Of a stretch of DNA of 64,000 nucleotides, positions 34,931-42,970 are shown in pieces (positions within the stretch are counted from its first letter, which is position 1; each line of letters starts with the position of its first letter). The notes beneath the pieces were generated by a model that did no database searches, was not told the origin of the DNA, and saw only the letters and a program-made list of their open reading frames with translations. Origin of the DNA: CAVRAW01 sp963716135 (GTDB lineage Bacteria > Planctomycetota > Planctomycetia > Pirellulales > JADZDJ01); the NCBI GenBank assembly GCA_963716135.1, contig OY970289.1, forward strand, positions 2,542,001-2,606,000, in the 5' to 3' direction. The translations under genes and the position numbers were made by a program.

Positions 34931-35893
34931 TCACCTTTCCCGCCACAGCACTGCATCTTCGATTCCCAATTTGCGCTGCACGCCGGCAATCTGCTTGCGG
35001 AAGCGATGCGAATCAACCGGATATCCCGCTGTCGGGGCCAGGTCGGGAATATGCCGCCGCCAGAACTCATTGAACGGCCGCATCGCCGTCTCGCGCAAGT
35101 ATTTCGACACCATCGACGACAGCGCCACCGGCAAGAACCGCTCCCCTTCCACCCAAAACTCAATCTCCACGCGCCGCTCTTCGGGCCCAAAGCGATACGT
35201 GCTTTGCGCGCTCGATTCGTAATGCCGTTGAACCCAGTCATCAGGAAACTGCGACTGCACCAGCGGTCCATAACGATTCCGACCGCCATGCTTGTCGCAT
35301 AGCACGTGCACCGGCCCGCTCTCGACCGATTTCAGCGCGTCGGCCACCAGCGAGAGCGTAATCCGCGACAGCGCATCGGCCTTGTTCTTGCACCGCCCCA
35401 CGGTCGCATTGAATTCATCGGGAAAAATCGCCCGGCTCAATAGCGCTGCCAATCGCACGCCCGCCGCTTCCAGTCCCCTGCGCACCGATTCCACCAACTC
35501 CGATAGTCCATCTTCTTCCAGCCACATTGGCAACGTTGCCGAGTATCCGGCGTGCCAAGGAATCAGCTCCAACCGCGGCCCGCAAAACGGATCCAGCAGA
35601 CACCAAAGTTCCGCCCACTGGCTGGGCAATTGGTTTAACAAGGCGAGCGCCGCCAACACGCCTCGCTCCAGATGATCGATCCCATCGCCCCCTTTGTAGA
35701 CCACTTTCGAATCGGCCCACACCACGCGCTTCTTATTCGCCTTCTCGACCGATTTTGTTACCACGCGCCGCAATTGATGATAGAGCTCGCCGATTTCGAC
35801 TCCCTCGGCCAGCTCCCACACGGTGGCCGACACCACCAACGGCCCCAGATTCGGGCCATAACCGGCTTCGTCCGTGGCAATGACGTAGGGCAT
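34931..35893 (-). CDS. RNase HII-like protein, divergent
   Basis: The 320-residue protein opens with ATDEAGYGPNLGPLVVSATVW, very close to the RNase HII signature (DEAGRGP-AGP) with the first two acidic residues Asp8 and Glu9. WADSKVVYKGG at about 59-69 matches the second conserved block (usually DSK-L). Later blocks are VHVLCDKHGGRNRYGPL (about 195-211) and ALSSMVSKYLRE (about 258-269), in the place of the A-S-x-x-A-K helix. The protein is about 100 residues longer than RNase HII and lacks the Arg of the GRG motif (Tyr instead). Cleavage of RNA-DNA hybrids is plausible but unproven. Confidence 0.6.
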   Translation of the reverse strand: MPYVIATDEAGYGPNLGPLVVSATVWELAEGVEIGELYHQLRRVVTKSVEKANKKRVVWADSKVVYKGGDGIDHLERGVLAALALLNQLPSQWAELWCLLDPFCGPRLELIPWHAGYSATLPMWLEEDGLSELVESVRRGLEAAGVRLAALLSRAIFPDEFNATVGRCKNKADALSRITLSLVADALKSVESGPVHVLCDKHGGRNRYGPLVQSQFPDDWVQRHYESSAQSTYRFGPEERRVEIEFWVEGERFLPVALSSMVSKYLRETAMRPFNEFWRRHIPDLAPTAGYPVDSHRFRKQIAGVQRKLGIEDAVLWRER

Positions 35894-36021
35894 TAACGCA
35901 AGGGCGCAGGTATCAGGGCGCAGTTAGTGTCGTGCGCCCAAAGTATATCGCCCTCGGCTTGCTGCGCAGTGGCGGAAATCTCGCGCTGGCCCCTCCGCGG
36001 GCAAACCGCTAAACTCCCGCG

Positions 36022-36864
36022 ATGAATTGGGACCTGGTTTTTCTGTGCCTGGCTTCGGCCGTGTCGGGCGCGATCAATTCGATCGCCGGCGGCGGCACGC
36101 TGCTCACTTTTCCGGTAATGGTGGCGGTACTCAAGCGCAAACCGGAGTTCAGCCAGTGGGCCACGGTGGTCGCCAATCAAACCACCTGCGTCGCGCTGAT
36201 GCCCGGCTCGTTCGCCTCCGCCTGGGCGTACCGCCGCGAACTGGTCCACTCAGTGCGCTGGTTGAAATGGCTGATGTGGCCAAGCCTGTTGGGCGGATGG
36301 CTCGGCAGTCTGCTGGTGATCTGGTTTCCCAAGGCTTTCGATTCGCTCGTGCCGTGGCTCATCTTCACGGCGGCGTTGCTTTTCGCGCTGCAGCCGCAAA
36401 TCGCCCGTTGGACCGGAATCGGCCTGCCGCATGAGAATCCGTCGGGTCGGCGCATCGGCGCAATCATCGCCTTCCAATTCCTCGTCGCGGTTTACGGCGG
36501 CTACTTCGGCGCCGGCATTGGCATTCTGATGCTCAGCGCCCTGGCAATGATGGGCCTGTCCGACATTCACTCGATGAACGCGCTGAAAACACTGCTGGCC
36601 GCCGTGATCAACGTGATGTCGGTGGTGGTGTTCGCCACGCAGGGCCAGGTCGATTGGCCCGACGCCTGGCCGATGATCGGCGCCGCGATCGTCGGCGGTT
36701 ATCTCGGCGCCGCCTGGGCGCGAAAAATCGACCGCGGCCTGGTGCGCAAAATCGTGGTCGTCATCGGCTTCACCCTGGCGGCCTACTACTTTTACCACCA
36801 GTTCGCGCCACAAATGACCAATGACCAAGCACCAATGACCAATGAACGCGATCCGCGACTGTAA
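36022..36864 (+). CDS. TauE/SafE-family (TSUP) anion exporter
   Basis: The 280-residue membrane protein has about eight helices with the TSUP signatures: VSGAINSIAGGGTLLTFPVMV at about 15-35, GGWLGSLLVIWF and the repeated half GGYFGAGIGILMLSALAMMGLSDIHSMNALKTLLAAVINVMSVVVF. Members export sulfite, sulfoacetate or related organic anions. The last 16 residues (MTNDQAPMTNERDPRL) are encoded by a heptamer repeat array, so the natural end was probably near FYHQFAP and was replaced when the repeat arose. There are no neighbouring sulfur-oxidation genes. Confidence 0.85.
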   Translation: MNWDLVFLCLASAVSGAINSIAGGGTLLTFPVMVAVLKRKPEFSQWATVVANQTTCVALMPGSFASAWAYRRELVHSVRWLKWLMWPSLLGGWLGSLLVIWFPKAFDSLVPWLIFTAALLFALQPQIARWTGIGLPHENPSGRRIGAIIAFQFLVAVYGGYFGAGIGILMLSALAMMGLSDIHSMNALKTLLAAVINVMSVVVFATQGQVDWPDAWPMIGAAIVGGYLGAAWARKIDRGLVRKIVVVIGFTLAAYYFYHQFAPQMTNDQAPMTNERDPRL

Positions 36865-36897
36865 GGATTGGTCATTAGTGCTTGGTCATTGGTCATT
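36813..36897. repeat. Inverted heptamer array (AATGACC unit) with mirrored irregularity
   Basis: Left arm: AATGACC, AATGACC, AAGCACC, AATGACC, AATGAAC (36813-36847). Right arm: GGTCATT, AGTGCTT, GGTCATT, GGTCATT (36870-36897). The odd third unit AAGCACC is matched in the other arm by AGTGCTT at the mirror position, so the arms are copies of each other and not independently grown arrays. The left arm is inside the TauE-like coding region. Confidence 0.9.
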
Positions 36898-36900
36898 TGC

Positions 36901-36944
36901 AAAAAAAAATCGGCCCTGGAAAAGCCCGTGCCTTTCCAGGGCCG
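36901..36944 (-). terminator. Intrinsic terminator of the MscS-like gene
   Basis: On the minus strand, CGGCCCTGGAAAG pairs with CTTTTCCAGGGCCG around a short loop and is followed by A and a run of T (nine A on the plus strand at 36901-36909). It begins 32 bases after the stop of the MscS-like gene. The strong stem plus T-run is the standard intrinsic terminator form. Confidence 0.85.
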
Positions 36945-36975
36945 CATCAATCTCAATCAATCACTACTGCGCCAC

Positions 36976-37854
36976 TTACCGAACTGCTTCGTTCAGCACC
37001 TTGTGATTCGGTACGCTGTGGCGATTCAACAGGCCGTCTTCATCCGTCTCGATGATCGTGGCCACCGGACCAACTTCACGGACCGTGCCTTCCAGAGTGC
37101 CGACGGTCACGTGATCACCAGCTTGCAGGCGCTGGCGAACATAATATCCGGCCAGAATGCCAGCCATTACGTCGCGGCCGCCCAAGCCGAACGCCAGGCC
37201 GAAGCCCAGCGCCACTCCGCCGAACACGATCAGAATCGCGTAGTTCAGCAGGGCGAATTGAATCTTCAACTGGTCGAACGCGGCCATGAACACCATCAAC
37301 GTCATGATGTAGTAGCAGCCATTGGCCAACGTTTCGGCATAGCTGATGCCCATCCGATCGGTGCTGGTGGCAATCACGCCACGCAAGAAACCAGCCACCA
37401 ACAACCCGATCACCACCATCACGGTGGCAACCAGCACGTTGGGAATGTACTCGACCACGCGGTCGATCGCGCCGGAAACCTGCGAGATGTTCAGAATGCT
37501 GAAGCCGGCCATCAAGAAGACCAGCATCAAACCCCAGAAGACGATCGTGCCTACAATCGCCGGCACATTCCGGCGAATATTCATGTGCGTCATCGATTCC
37601 CACAGTCCGCTCCGTTCAGCGGCGCGTTGCAGGCCGGCCCGTTCGCACAACATGGTAATCGCCCGAGCAACGAACTTGGAAACGAAATAACCGACGACCA
37701 ACACGACGATCGCGGCCAGCAAGTTCGGCGTGAATGAAACAATCTTGTGCCATGCATCGGCGAAGCTCGTTTGTAATGCTTCCTGCGACGTTTTTACCGT
37801 GCCGGTGAAATCCGGCGTGGTCAGCGTCGTGCCTTCAGCAAAAATCGAAAACAT
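36976..37854 (-). CDS. MscS-like / conserved-TM-helix channel protein
   Basis: The 292-residue protein has about five membrane helices: LLAAIVVLVVGYFVSKFVARAI, AIVGTIVFWGLMLVFLMAGF, VLVATVMVVIGLLVAGFLRGVI, YYIMTLMVFMAAF and YAILIVFGGVALGFGLAFGLGGRDVMAGILAG. The last resembles the pore-lining helix of MscS-family channels. It is followed by a short beta domain (LQAGDHVTVGTLEGTVREVGPVATIIETDEDGLLNRHSVPNHKVL), as in MscS. The N-terminal helices resemble the conserved-TM-helix repeats of CmpX-type proteins. A mechanosensitive or small-solute channel role is inferred. The ATG at 37854 was chosen because upstream residues are not membrane-like. An intrinsic terminator follows. Confidence 0.82.
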   Translation of the reverse strand: MFSIFAEGTTLTTPDFTGTVKTSQEALQTSFADAWHKIVSFTPNLLAAIVVLVVGYFVSKFVARAITMLCERAGLQRAAERSGLWESMTHMNIRRNVPAIVGTIVFWGLMLVFLMAGFSILNISQVSGAIDRVVEYIPNVLVATVMVVIGLLVAGFLRGVIATSTDRMGISYAETLANGCYYIMTLMVFMAAFDQLKIQFALLNYAILIVFGGVALGFGLAFGLGGRDVMAGILAGYYVRQRLQAGDHVTVGTLEGTVREVGPVATIIETDEDGLLNRHSVPNHKVLNEAVR

Positions 37855-38022
37855 ACGTTGCGCTCCTTTCAGTCCCGAAGACTGACTAAGTGTGGTCGCC
37901 TGAGCGACCCCCTGGAAAAGATTGGAAACCAAAAGCCTTTTGTCGCAGCCTCCTGCCGCGAAGAACTTTGGTATGGGTGATAACTTTCCCCAATTACTTC
38001 GTTGCCTCAAAGTGAAGCAGCG

Positions 38023-38277
38023 TCACTCCTCCGGCCGGCGATTTCCGCGGATTTTTGGGACCTCAAACTTGCCCGTAATCGTTAATCTCAAACAACCTAC
38101 GACCGCCTTGGCAAAATTTGCGGCCGCAAATCCGCACCCCTTCAGAAAGAAATCGGCAATCTGCTCGATCAACAGCCGTTGGTTGATCCGCTGGTGCACG
38201 GCGCGATCGAATGGCTCCTGCGCCGGCGGCGGCGGAACCGGCAGTTCGGCAAGTTTTTCCAATAGATCGATCGCCAT
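38023..38277 (-). CDS. Small protein coupled to the ECF sigma factor
   Basis: The 84-residue product begins in the sigma factor's stop codon (TAATG), so it is translationally coupled. The sequence is AQEPFDRAVHQRINQRLLIEQIADFFLKGCGFAAANFAKAVVGCLRLTITGKF, an amphipathic helix followed by a moderately hydrophobic one that could lie at the membrane. It has no recognisable anti-sigma (zinc or transmembrane anti-sigma) domain. Because of the coupling, a partner or modulator of the sigma factor is a reasonable inference. It could also be a sigma-independent membrane-associated protein. Confidence 0.6.
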   Translation of the reverse strand: MAIDLLEKLAELPVPPPPAQEPFDRAVHQRINQRLLIEQIADFFLKGCGFAAANFAKAVVGCLRLTITGKFEVPKIRGNRRPEE

Positions 38278-38885
38278 TAGTTTCCTTCGCTTTCTTTTTC
38301 TGCCTGCTGCCTGCCGCCTGCTGCCTGCTCATCTCCAAACCGCGCTTGAATCTTCTCCCGCGCCCGACTGATCCGCATCTTGCAGGCGCTCACGCTCAAA
38401 TCAAAAATCTCCGCCAACTCTTCGTGGCTGTAGTTTTCCGCGTATTTCAAAATCAGTAGCGCCCGATCTTCTTCATCCAGAATGTCGAGCATCTGCAGCA
38501 GATCCATCGACAATCCTTCGGCCACCTCCCGCGTGCCCGGCGATTGAGCTTCCATCGTCTCATCGCTCACCGTGCTTTCGTGCTTCTGGCGCCGGCCTCG
38601 TCCGCGCCGTATCGTCAAACACGTCCGCACCGCGATGCCATGGACCCAAGTGCTGTACTTCGACCGTCCCTCAAATTTCCCACGGTGCAAGAACAACCGC
38701 ACGAATACTTCTTGCGCAGCGTCGTTGGCGTCGTGCTCGTTGCCCAACAGGCGGTAGCAAATGCGCCACACTCGCTGGCGAAAACGCTCCACGAGCGCAA
38801 CAAATGCCGGGCCGTCGGATCCCTCCCGGGCGGCAGCGGCCGCTAACTGTTCGTCGGTAAATTGCTGGACAGTGCTCACATGCAA
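38277..38885 (-). CDS. ECF-type RNA polymerase sigma factor
   Basis: The 202-residue sigma-70-family factor has region 2 (FVALVERFRQRVWRICYRLLGNEHDANDAAQEVFVRLFLHRGKFEGRSKYSTWVHGIAVRTCL) and region 4 (MLDILDEEDRALLILKYAENYSHEELAEIFDLSVSACKMRISRAREKIQARFG) and lacks regions 1 and 3, as in extracytoplasmic-function factors. It is coupled to the 84-residue gene at 38023. The C-terminal residues EQAAGGRQQAEKE are written by a heptamer array (38300-38327), an unusual tail after region 4. No anti-sigma factor of known type is adjacent. Confidence 0.9.
   Translation of the reverse strand: MHVSTVQQFTDEQLAAAAAREGSDGPAFVALVERFRQRVWRICYRLLGNEHDANDAAQEVFVRLFLHRGKFEGRSKYSTWVHGIAVRTCLTIRRGRGRRQKHESTVSDETMEAQSPGTREVAEGLSMDLLQMLDILDEEDRALLILKYAENYSHEELAEIFDLSVSACKMRISRAREKIQARFGDEQAAGGRQQAEKESEGN
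38300..38327. repeat. Single-arm heptamer array inside the sigma-factor tail
   Basis: Four consecutive 7-nt units CTGCCTG/CCGCCTG lie in the last codons of the sigma gene. On the coding strand the unit reads CAGGCAG, close to the GGCAGAA unit at 1545-1687. No inverted partner is visible nearby. Confidence 0.7.
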
Positions 38886-39100
38886 TCCTACGACGAACCC
38901 TGTGGCATAAGGGCCCGCCGCAAGTGCATCCCTACACCGTGGTTAAAGCGTTAGTAGCCGGCCCGTTCCGTGGGCGTCACACATAAAGTGGCGACTGGGC
39001 AAAACGCAAACAGCGGCGGCTGAAGAAGATGCGCAGCCCCGGCAATCCGCGCGGAATCGGACCACAAATCGCCCAGTGGGGTCAAGGTCGAATTGCAGAG

Positions 39101-39140
39101 CCGGCGTGTCCTCACGCCGGACTGGGCTGCAGACAGCCCA
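39101..39140. repeat. Double-hairpin dispersed repeat, copy 1
   Basis: The perfect palindrome CCGGCGTGTCCTCACGCCGG (39101-39120) is followed after two bases by a second hairpin TGGGCTG-CAGA-CAGCCCA (39123-39140). The pair lies just past the stop of the S1 gene. The same two hairpins in the same order occur on the minus strand at 48026-48085, with flanking similarity, so this is a dispersed element of about 60-80 bases. Confidence 0.8.
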
Positions 39141-39145
39141 ACTCC

Positions 39146-40771
39146 TTACCACTTCAAGCCAAATTTGTCGCCGAATTCCGATTTGCCCAGCCCGCCTTTG
39201 AGCGGCACCTTGCGCTGCTTTTTCGGCGCCGCAGGGGCCGTTTCTTCCACAGCAGATTCCGCATGCCCCGCTTTTCTCGCGGGCTCCAGCCGCGCTCTCA
39301 CGCGCCTTCATCGACAGACTGATGCGCTGATTCTCCACGTCCACCGAAAGCACCTTCGCTTCCACTTCCTGCCCTTCCTGCACAACTTCGGTCGCTTTGA
39401 ACACTCGCTTATGAGACAGCTCCGAGATGTGCACCAGCCCCTCGACGCCGGGCTCCAGTTTCACAAACGCGCCGAAATCCATGATCTTCGAGACTTTGCC
39501 CGTCACTTTGCTGGTCACAGGATACTTCGAAGCCACGTTCGTCCACGGGCTTTCGAACAAATCGCGATACGCCAGGCTGATCTTGTGCGTTTGCGGATCG
39601 AGCTTCTGAATCTTCACTTTCACCTTTTGCCCGACGGAGAGCACTTCGCTGGGATGCTTCACGCGCTCCCAACTCATCTGACTCACGTGGATCAACCCGT
39701 CGATGCCGCCGAGATCGACAAACGCGCCGAAATCGCGGATCGTGCGCACTACGCCCTCGCGTGTCTGGCCCACTTCCAATTGCGAAAGCAGTTGCTCCTT
39801 CGCGGCCGCCTGCTCACGCTCCAGCATCGCCCGCCGGCTAAGCACCAAATTCTTCCGCTGCGGATTGGCCTCAATCACCACGCACGGCCAGCGCTGCCCC
39901 ACAAATTCTTCCAGATTCTCGACGCGATAAATCGAAACCTGCCCCGCCGGAATAAACCCGCGCAGCTTATTCACTTCGCATTCCAGCCCGCCCTTGTTGT
40001 GGCCGGTCACATGCGCTTCGACCACAATCCCCTCAGTGATGTCTGACCAATCGCCGACGTCAACGCTCATCCCCGGCGCGGTCAATTCATATAGCCCTTC
40101 GTCGGAATTGAACTTCGTGACGATCACATCCAACATCGCCCCGACTTCAGGCTCTTTAGCGAACGAGTGCAGCGGCAACACACCTTGATTGCGCCCGCCG
40201 AGATCGACAAACACATCGTCGCGAAAGATCCGCGCCACGCGCGCTTGCAGCCGCGTCTCCGGCTCCAGGATCTGGCTGGCAGCCATCGCGCCTGCTGTCC
40301 CGACCGCCGAGATCAACTCTTCCATCGATTGATCCCCGAGCGCCTCCTTCAGCTCCGCCTCCAGTTCCGGCGACAGCCCGGCGCCAAACTCGGCGGTTCC
40401 ACTTTGGCACGCGGCGTGGCGGGAATCTCGAATTTGGATTTCGCCGGCTTGGGCTTGAAGGTATAGGGCTTGGGCTCCGGCGCCTTTGGTGCCGCCGCAT
40501 TTGACTGTTCGCCGCCTTCCGCTTGCGGTTTAGCCGGCGCAGCTTCAGAGGTTTTCCCCTCGGGCGTCCGAAATGCTACCTTCGCTCGCGGCTCAATGCG
40601 CGGCGCCGCCACGCCCGGCCGCTGCGTGCCGATTTTGATGCGCGGCGTCTTCGCTTCTTCGCCGGCGCCCTGATCGGCCGCTGCAGCCGTGGACTCGACC
40701 GTTGGAGTCTCTGGCGGCGGCACTTTTTCCGGATCCGGAGAATTCGGCGTCGGATCGGTACTCATAGACAA
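39146..40771 (-). CDS. rpsA: Ribosomal protein S1-like RNA-binding protein (two frameshifts)
   Basis: The corrected product of about 541 residues has a Pro/Ala/Lys-rich charged N-terminal extension (residues 1-125, start at 40771) followed by four S1 (OB-fold) domains. Examples are ARIFRDDVFVDLGGRNQGVLPL, LECEVNKLRGFIPAGQVS, VRTIRDFGAFVDLGGIDGLIHVSQMSW and VSKIMDFGAFVKLEPGVEGLVHISELS. Shifts are near 40395 (the frame resumes as AEFGAGLSPELEAELKEALGDQSMEELIS) and near 39290 (it resumes as PARKAGHAESAVEETAPAAPKKQ, ending KFGLKW). Four instead of six S1 domains and the long extension are noteworthy. Its role in translation initiation is inferred from family. Confidence 0.85.
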
Positions 40772-40861
40772 AACTGTTCCGCAGTAGCCTGTCAGTAATT
40801 AGACCATTGCCGAACGCAGTAGTCTAATTGCTCGGAAATGCCCGCGAAAGGGCCCCACTAG

Positions 40862-40942
40862 AATGACCTATGACCAAATCCTAATGACCAAATCGGCAAG
40901 AAAGCAAATTCATTGGTCATTAGGATTTGGTCATTCGTCATT
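40862..40942. repeat. Inverted heptamer array (AATGACC unit), second locus
   Basis: Left arm AATGACC, TATGACC, AAATCCT, AATGACC (40862-40889); right arm GGTCATT, AGGATTT, GGTCATT, CGTCATT (40915-40942). The odd unit AAATCCT is mirrored by AGGATTT. Same consensus heptamer as 36813-36897 but a different irregular unit. It lies between the S1 gene promoter region and the tRNA-Arg gene, ten bases past the tRNA 3' end. Confidence 0.9.
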
Positions 40943-40952
40943 CTCTTTTGAA

Positions 40953-41026
<74 letters not shown>

Positions 41027-41054
41027 GATTTTTTACGCGACGACTTCCCGGTGA

Positions 41055-41080
41055 AGCCCAGGGGTTGCAATCCCCGGGCT
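41055..41080. repeat. Hairpin with AGCCC/GGGCT core
   Basis: AGCCC-A-GGGG pairs with TCCCC-GGGCT around a six-base loop. It lies between tRNA-Arg and scpB. The core resembles the hairpins at 28346-28378 and 45772-45790, suggesting one loose repeat family. There is no T-run on either strand. Confidence 0.5.
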
Positions 41081-41189
41081 TGCGCCATCAATCCTAGTTC
41101 ATCCACCACACTCGGAACAGTGAATCTCGCCGCGACACACGCCTCCTCGTATTGTCCCCACCCCTGCGCCGGCGCTATAGTGCGCTTGT

Positions 41190-41888
41190 ATGGAAGTGCC
41201 GTCCCAACAACCGCCGCCCGAACCGTCCCACGCCGGCGAGATGAACCTCGACCGCCTGACGCAAGCCTTCGCTTCCATGCTGGGCCACGACGATCCCGCC
41301 GTGGCAACCGCCGGCTCGGATGCACCTCCCTTGCCCATCGATGCCGAATCCACGGCAGACAGCGAAGTGACTCCCAGCACGATCGTCGAAGCCATGCTCT
41401 TCGTCGGCCGCCCCGACAATCAGCCCCTGACCAGCGAGCAGTTGGCGGGCTTGATGCGCGGCGTCACGGCAGACGAAATCGAGCAGATCATCGCCGACCT
41501 GATTGCTCGCTACACAGCCGAGGGTCGGCCATTCGAAATCATCCGCCAGGGATTCGGCTACCGCCTGACGCTGCGCAGCCAATACTCTCCGCTGCGAGAG
41601 AAATACTACGGCCGGATGCGCCGTGTCCGCCTTTCGCAAGCCGCCATCGAAGTGCTGGCCCTGGTGGCTTACAACGAACCGGTCACTTCCGACCAGGTGG
41701 CCCGGCTGCGCGGCACCGCCAGCGGGAATGTGCTGCGCCATCTGGTCCGCCGCCGCTTGCTGCGCGTCGAACGCCCCGAAACCAAGCCGCGCAAAGCCAG
41801 GTACTTCACCACGCAGCGATTCCTGGACGTGTTCCATCTGCACAACCTCAACGACCTTCCGCGCAGCGAGGAGTTGGAGCCGAGCTAG
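41190..41888 (+). CDS. scpB: Segregation and condensation protein ScpB
   Basis: The 232-residue protein has the two winged-helix domains of ScpB: TIVEAMLFVGRPDNQPLTSEQLAGLMRGVTADEIEQIIADL, RPFEIIRQGFGYRLTLRSQY and the characteristic RLSQAAIEVLALVAYNEPVTSDQVARLRG. It ends in LLRVERPETKPRKARYFTTQRFLDVFHL. ScpB dimers bind ScpA and SMC in chromosome condensation. An N-terminal extension of about 60 residues is polar and disordered-looking. scpA and smc are not in the window. Confidence 0.92.
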   Translation: MEVPSQQPPPEPSHAGEMNLDRLTQAFASMLGHDDPAVATAGSDAPPLPIDAESTADSEVTPSTIVEAMLFVGRPDNQPLTSEQLAGLMRGVTADEIEQIIADLIARYTAEGRPFEIIRQGFGYRLTLRSQYSPLREKYYGRMRRVRLSQAAIEVLALVAYNEPVTSDQVARLRGTASGNVLRHLVRRRLLRVERPETKPRKARYFTTQRFLDVFHLHNLNDLPRSEELEPS

Positions 41889-42220
41889 CGCGCCTCCTCT
41901 TTTGGTGGGTGCCCTTGGCGTGCAACCGCCGGCCGCATTCAAGCACAACAGCAATCGCCGCATGCGGTTGCGACTTTTCACACGATCCAGCGTGTACCCG
42001 TTTCCCAAACCGTGGTAAAATCAGCCTCATCGTCGAACGCCGCTCCTCTGGATTCGTAACTTTCGTGATCATTATTTCTCAGGTCACGCTTAGCATCATG
42101 CCAACCGCGGCCATTGGGCCGGCTTGGCCCCCCAGCCAGTTGCCCGCGTCGACAGATTTCCAACTCTTGGGCGCCGACGGGTGGTCCGCCGCGCAAAAGG
42201 GTTAGCTTTTCAACCGTAAT
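41889..42220. other. Intergenic region, no gene seen
   Basis: About 330 bases lie between two same-strand genes, with no coding frame of good composition. GTGGTAAAAT at about 42011-42020 could be an extended -10 element, but no convincing -35 accompanies it. No repeat arrays were seen here, in contrast to many other spacers. Confidence 0.45.
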
Positions 42221-42877
42221 ATGCTCCAGCTCATTTTGCTTCGTCCGGGTACCACCGATTACGACCAACAAGACCGGATCGAAGGAACGCTCGATATCCC
42301 GCTCACAGAACCCGGCCGCAAGGACGCCGAACAAGCCGCCGAGAAGCTTCGCGCCTACCTTCCTGCAGCCATTTACTACTCGCCCCGCCGATCGTCCAAG
42401 GAAACGGCCGGCATCATCGCCGCGGCGTTCGACCTCAAACCCAAAATCCTCAAGAATCTCCATAATGTAAAGCTCGGCCTCTGGCAGGGAATGCTGGTCG
42501 ATGAGGTCCGCCACAAGCAGCCCAAGGTCTACAAGCAGTGGCAGGAACACCCCGAATCGGTCAGCCCCCCCGAGGGCGAAACGATCTCGGAGGCCGCCGA
42601 CCGGGTCAAAGAGGGCTTGGAAAAGCTCGCCCGTAAGCATCGCACTGAAACCATTGTGCTGGTCTCCCCCGAACCGCTCGCCAGCGTCATCCGCCACGTC
42701 GTCGAAGGCACGCCTGTGGGCGACCTGTGGAAAGCCGCCAATGGTTGCGGGCATTTCGAGGTTTTGAATGTCCAACCCGAATTGGCGGCCTCCGGAACCG
42801 TCCCAAGTCAGCCGCACAACAACACTTCTGATCTTGACACTGCGGCTTCGAAGCGCACTATTGCCGACAGCCATTGA
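42221..42877 (+). CDS. Histidine-phosphatase-fold protein lacking the catalytic histidines
   Basis: The 218-residue protein follows the phosphoglycerate-mutase/histidine-phosphatase fold: LQLILLRPGTTDYDQQDRIEGTLDIPLTEPGRKDAEQAAEKL, YYSPRRSSKETAGIIAAAF, LWQGMLVDEV and PPEGETISEAADRVKEGLEKL. In the first motif RHGxT reads RPGTT (His to Pro at about residue 9), and in the last block SHG reads SPE (about 150), so both histidines needed for phosphotransfer are absent, while the Arg residues remain. A non-catalytic phosphate-ligand-binding role is inferred. The upstream DNA and normal length argue against decay. accD follows after 93 bases. Confidence 0.75.
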   Translation: MLQLILLRPGTTDYDQQDRIEGTLDIPLTEPGRKDAEQAAEKLRAYLPAAIYYSPRRSSKETAGIIAAAFDLKPKILKNLHNVKLGLWQGMLVDEVRHKQPKVYKQWQEHPESVSPPEGETISEAADRVKEGLEKLARKHRTETIVLVSPEPLASVIRHVVEGTPVGDLWKAANGCGHFEVLNVQPELAASGTVPSQPHNNTSDLDTAASKRTIADSH

Positions 42878-42970
42878 CCGCATACTCGTTTCGTCGTGAC
42901 CGGAGCGCCCGCCGCGGCTTCTAAAAGTTCGAGTTTTTAGGGACTCATCGTAACTCCCAGGGAATCGGAA

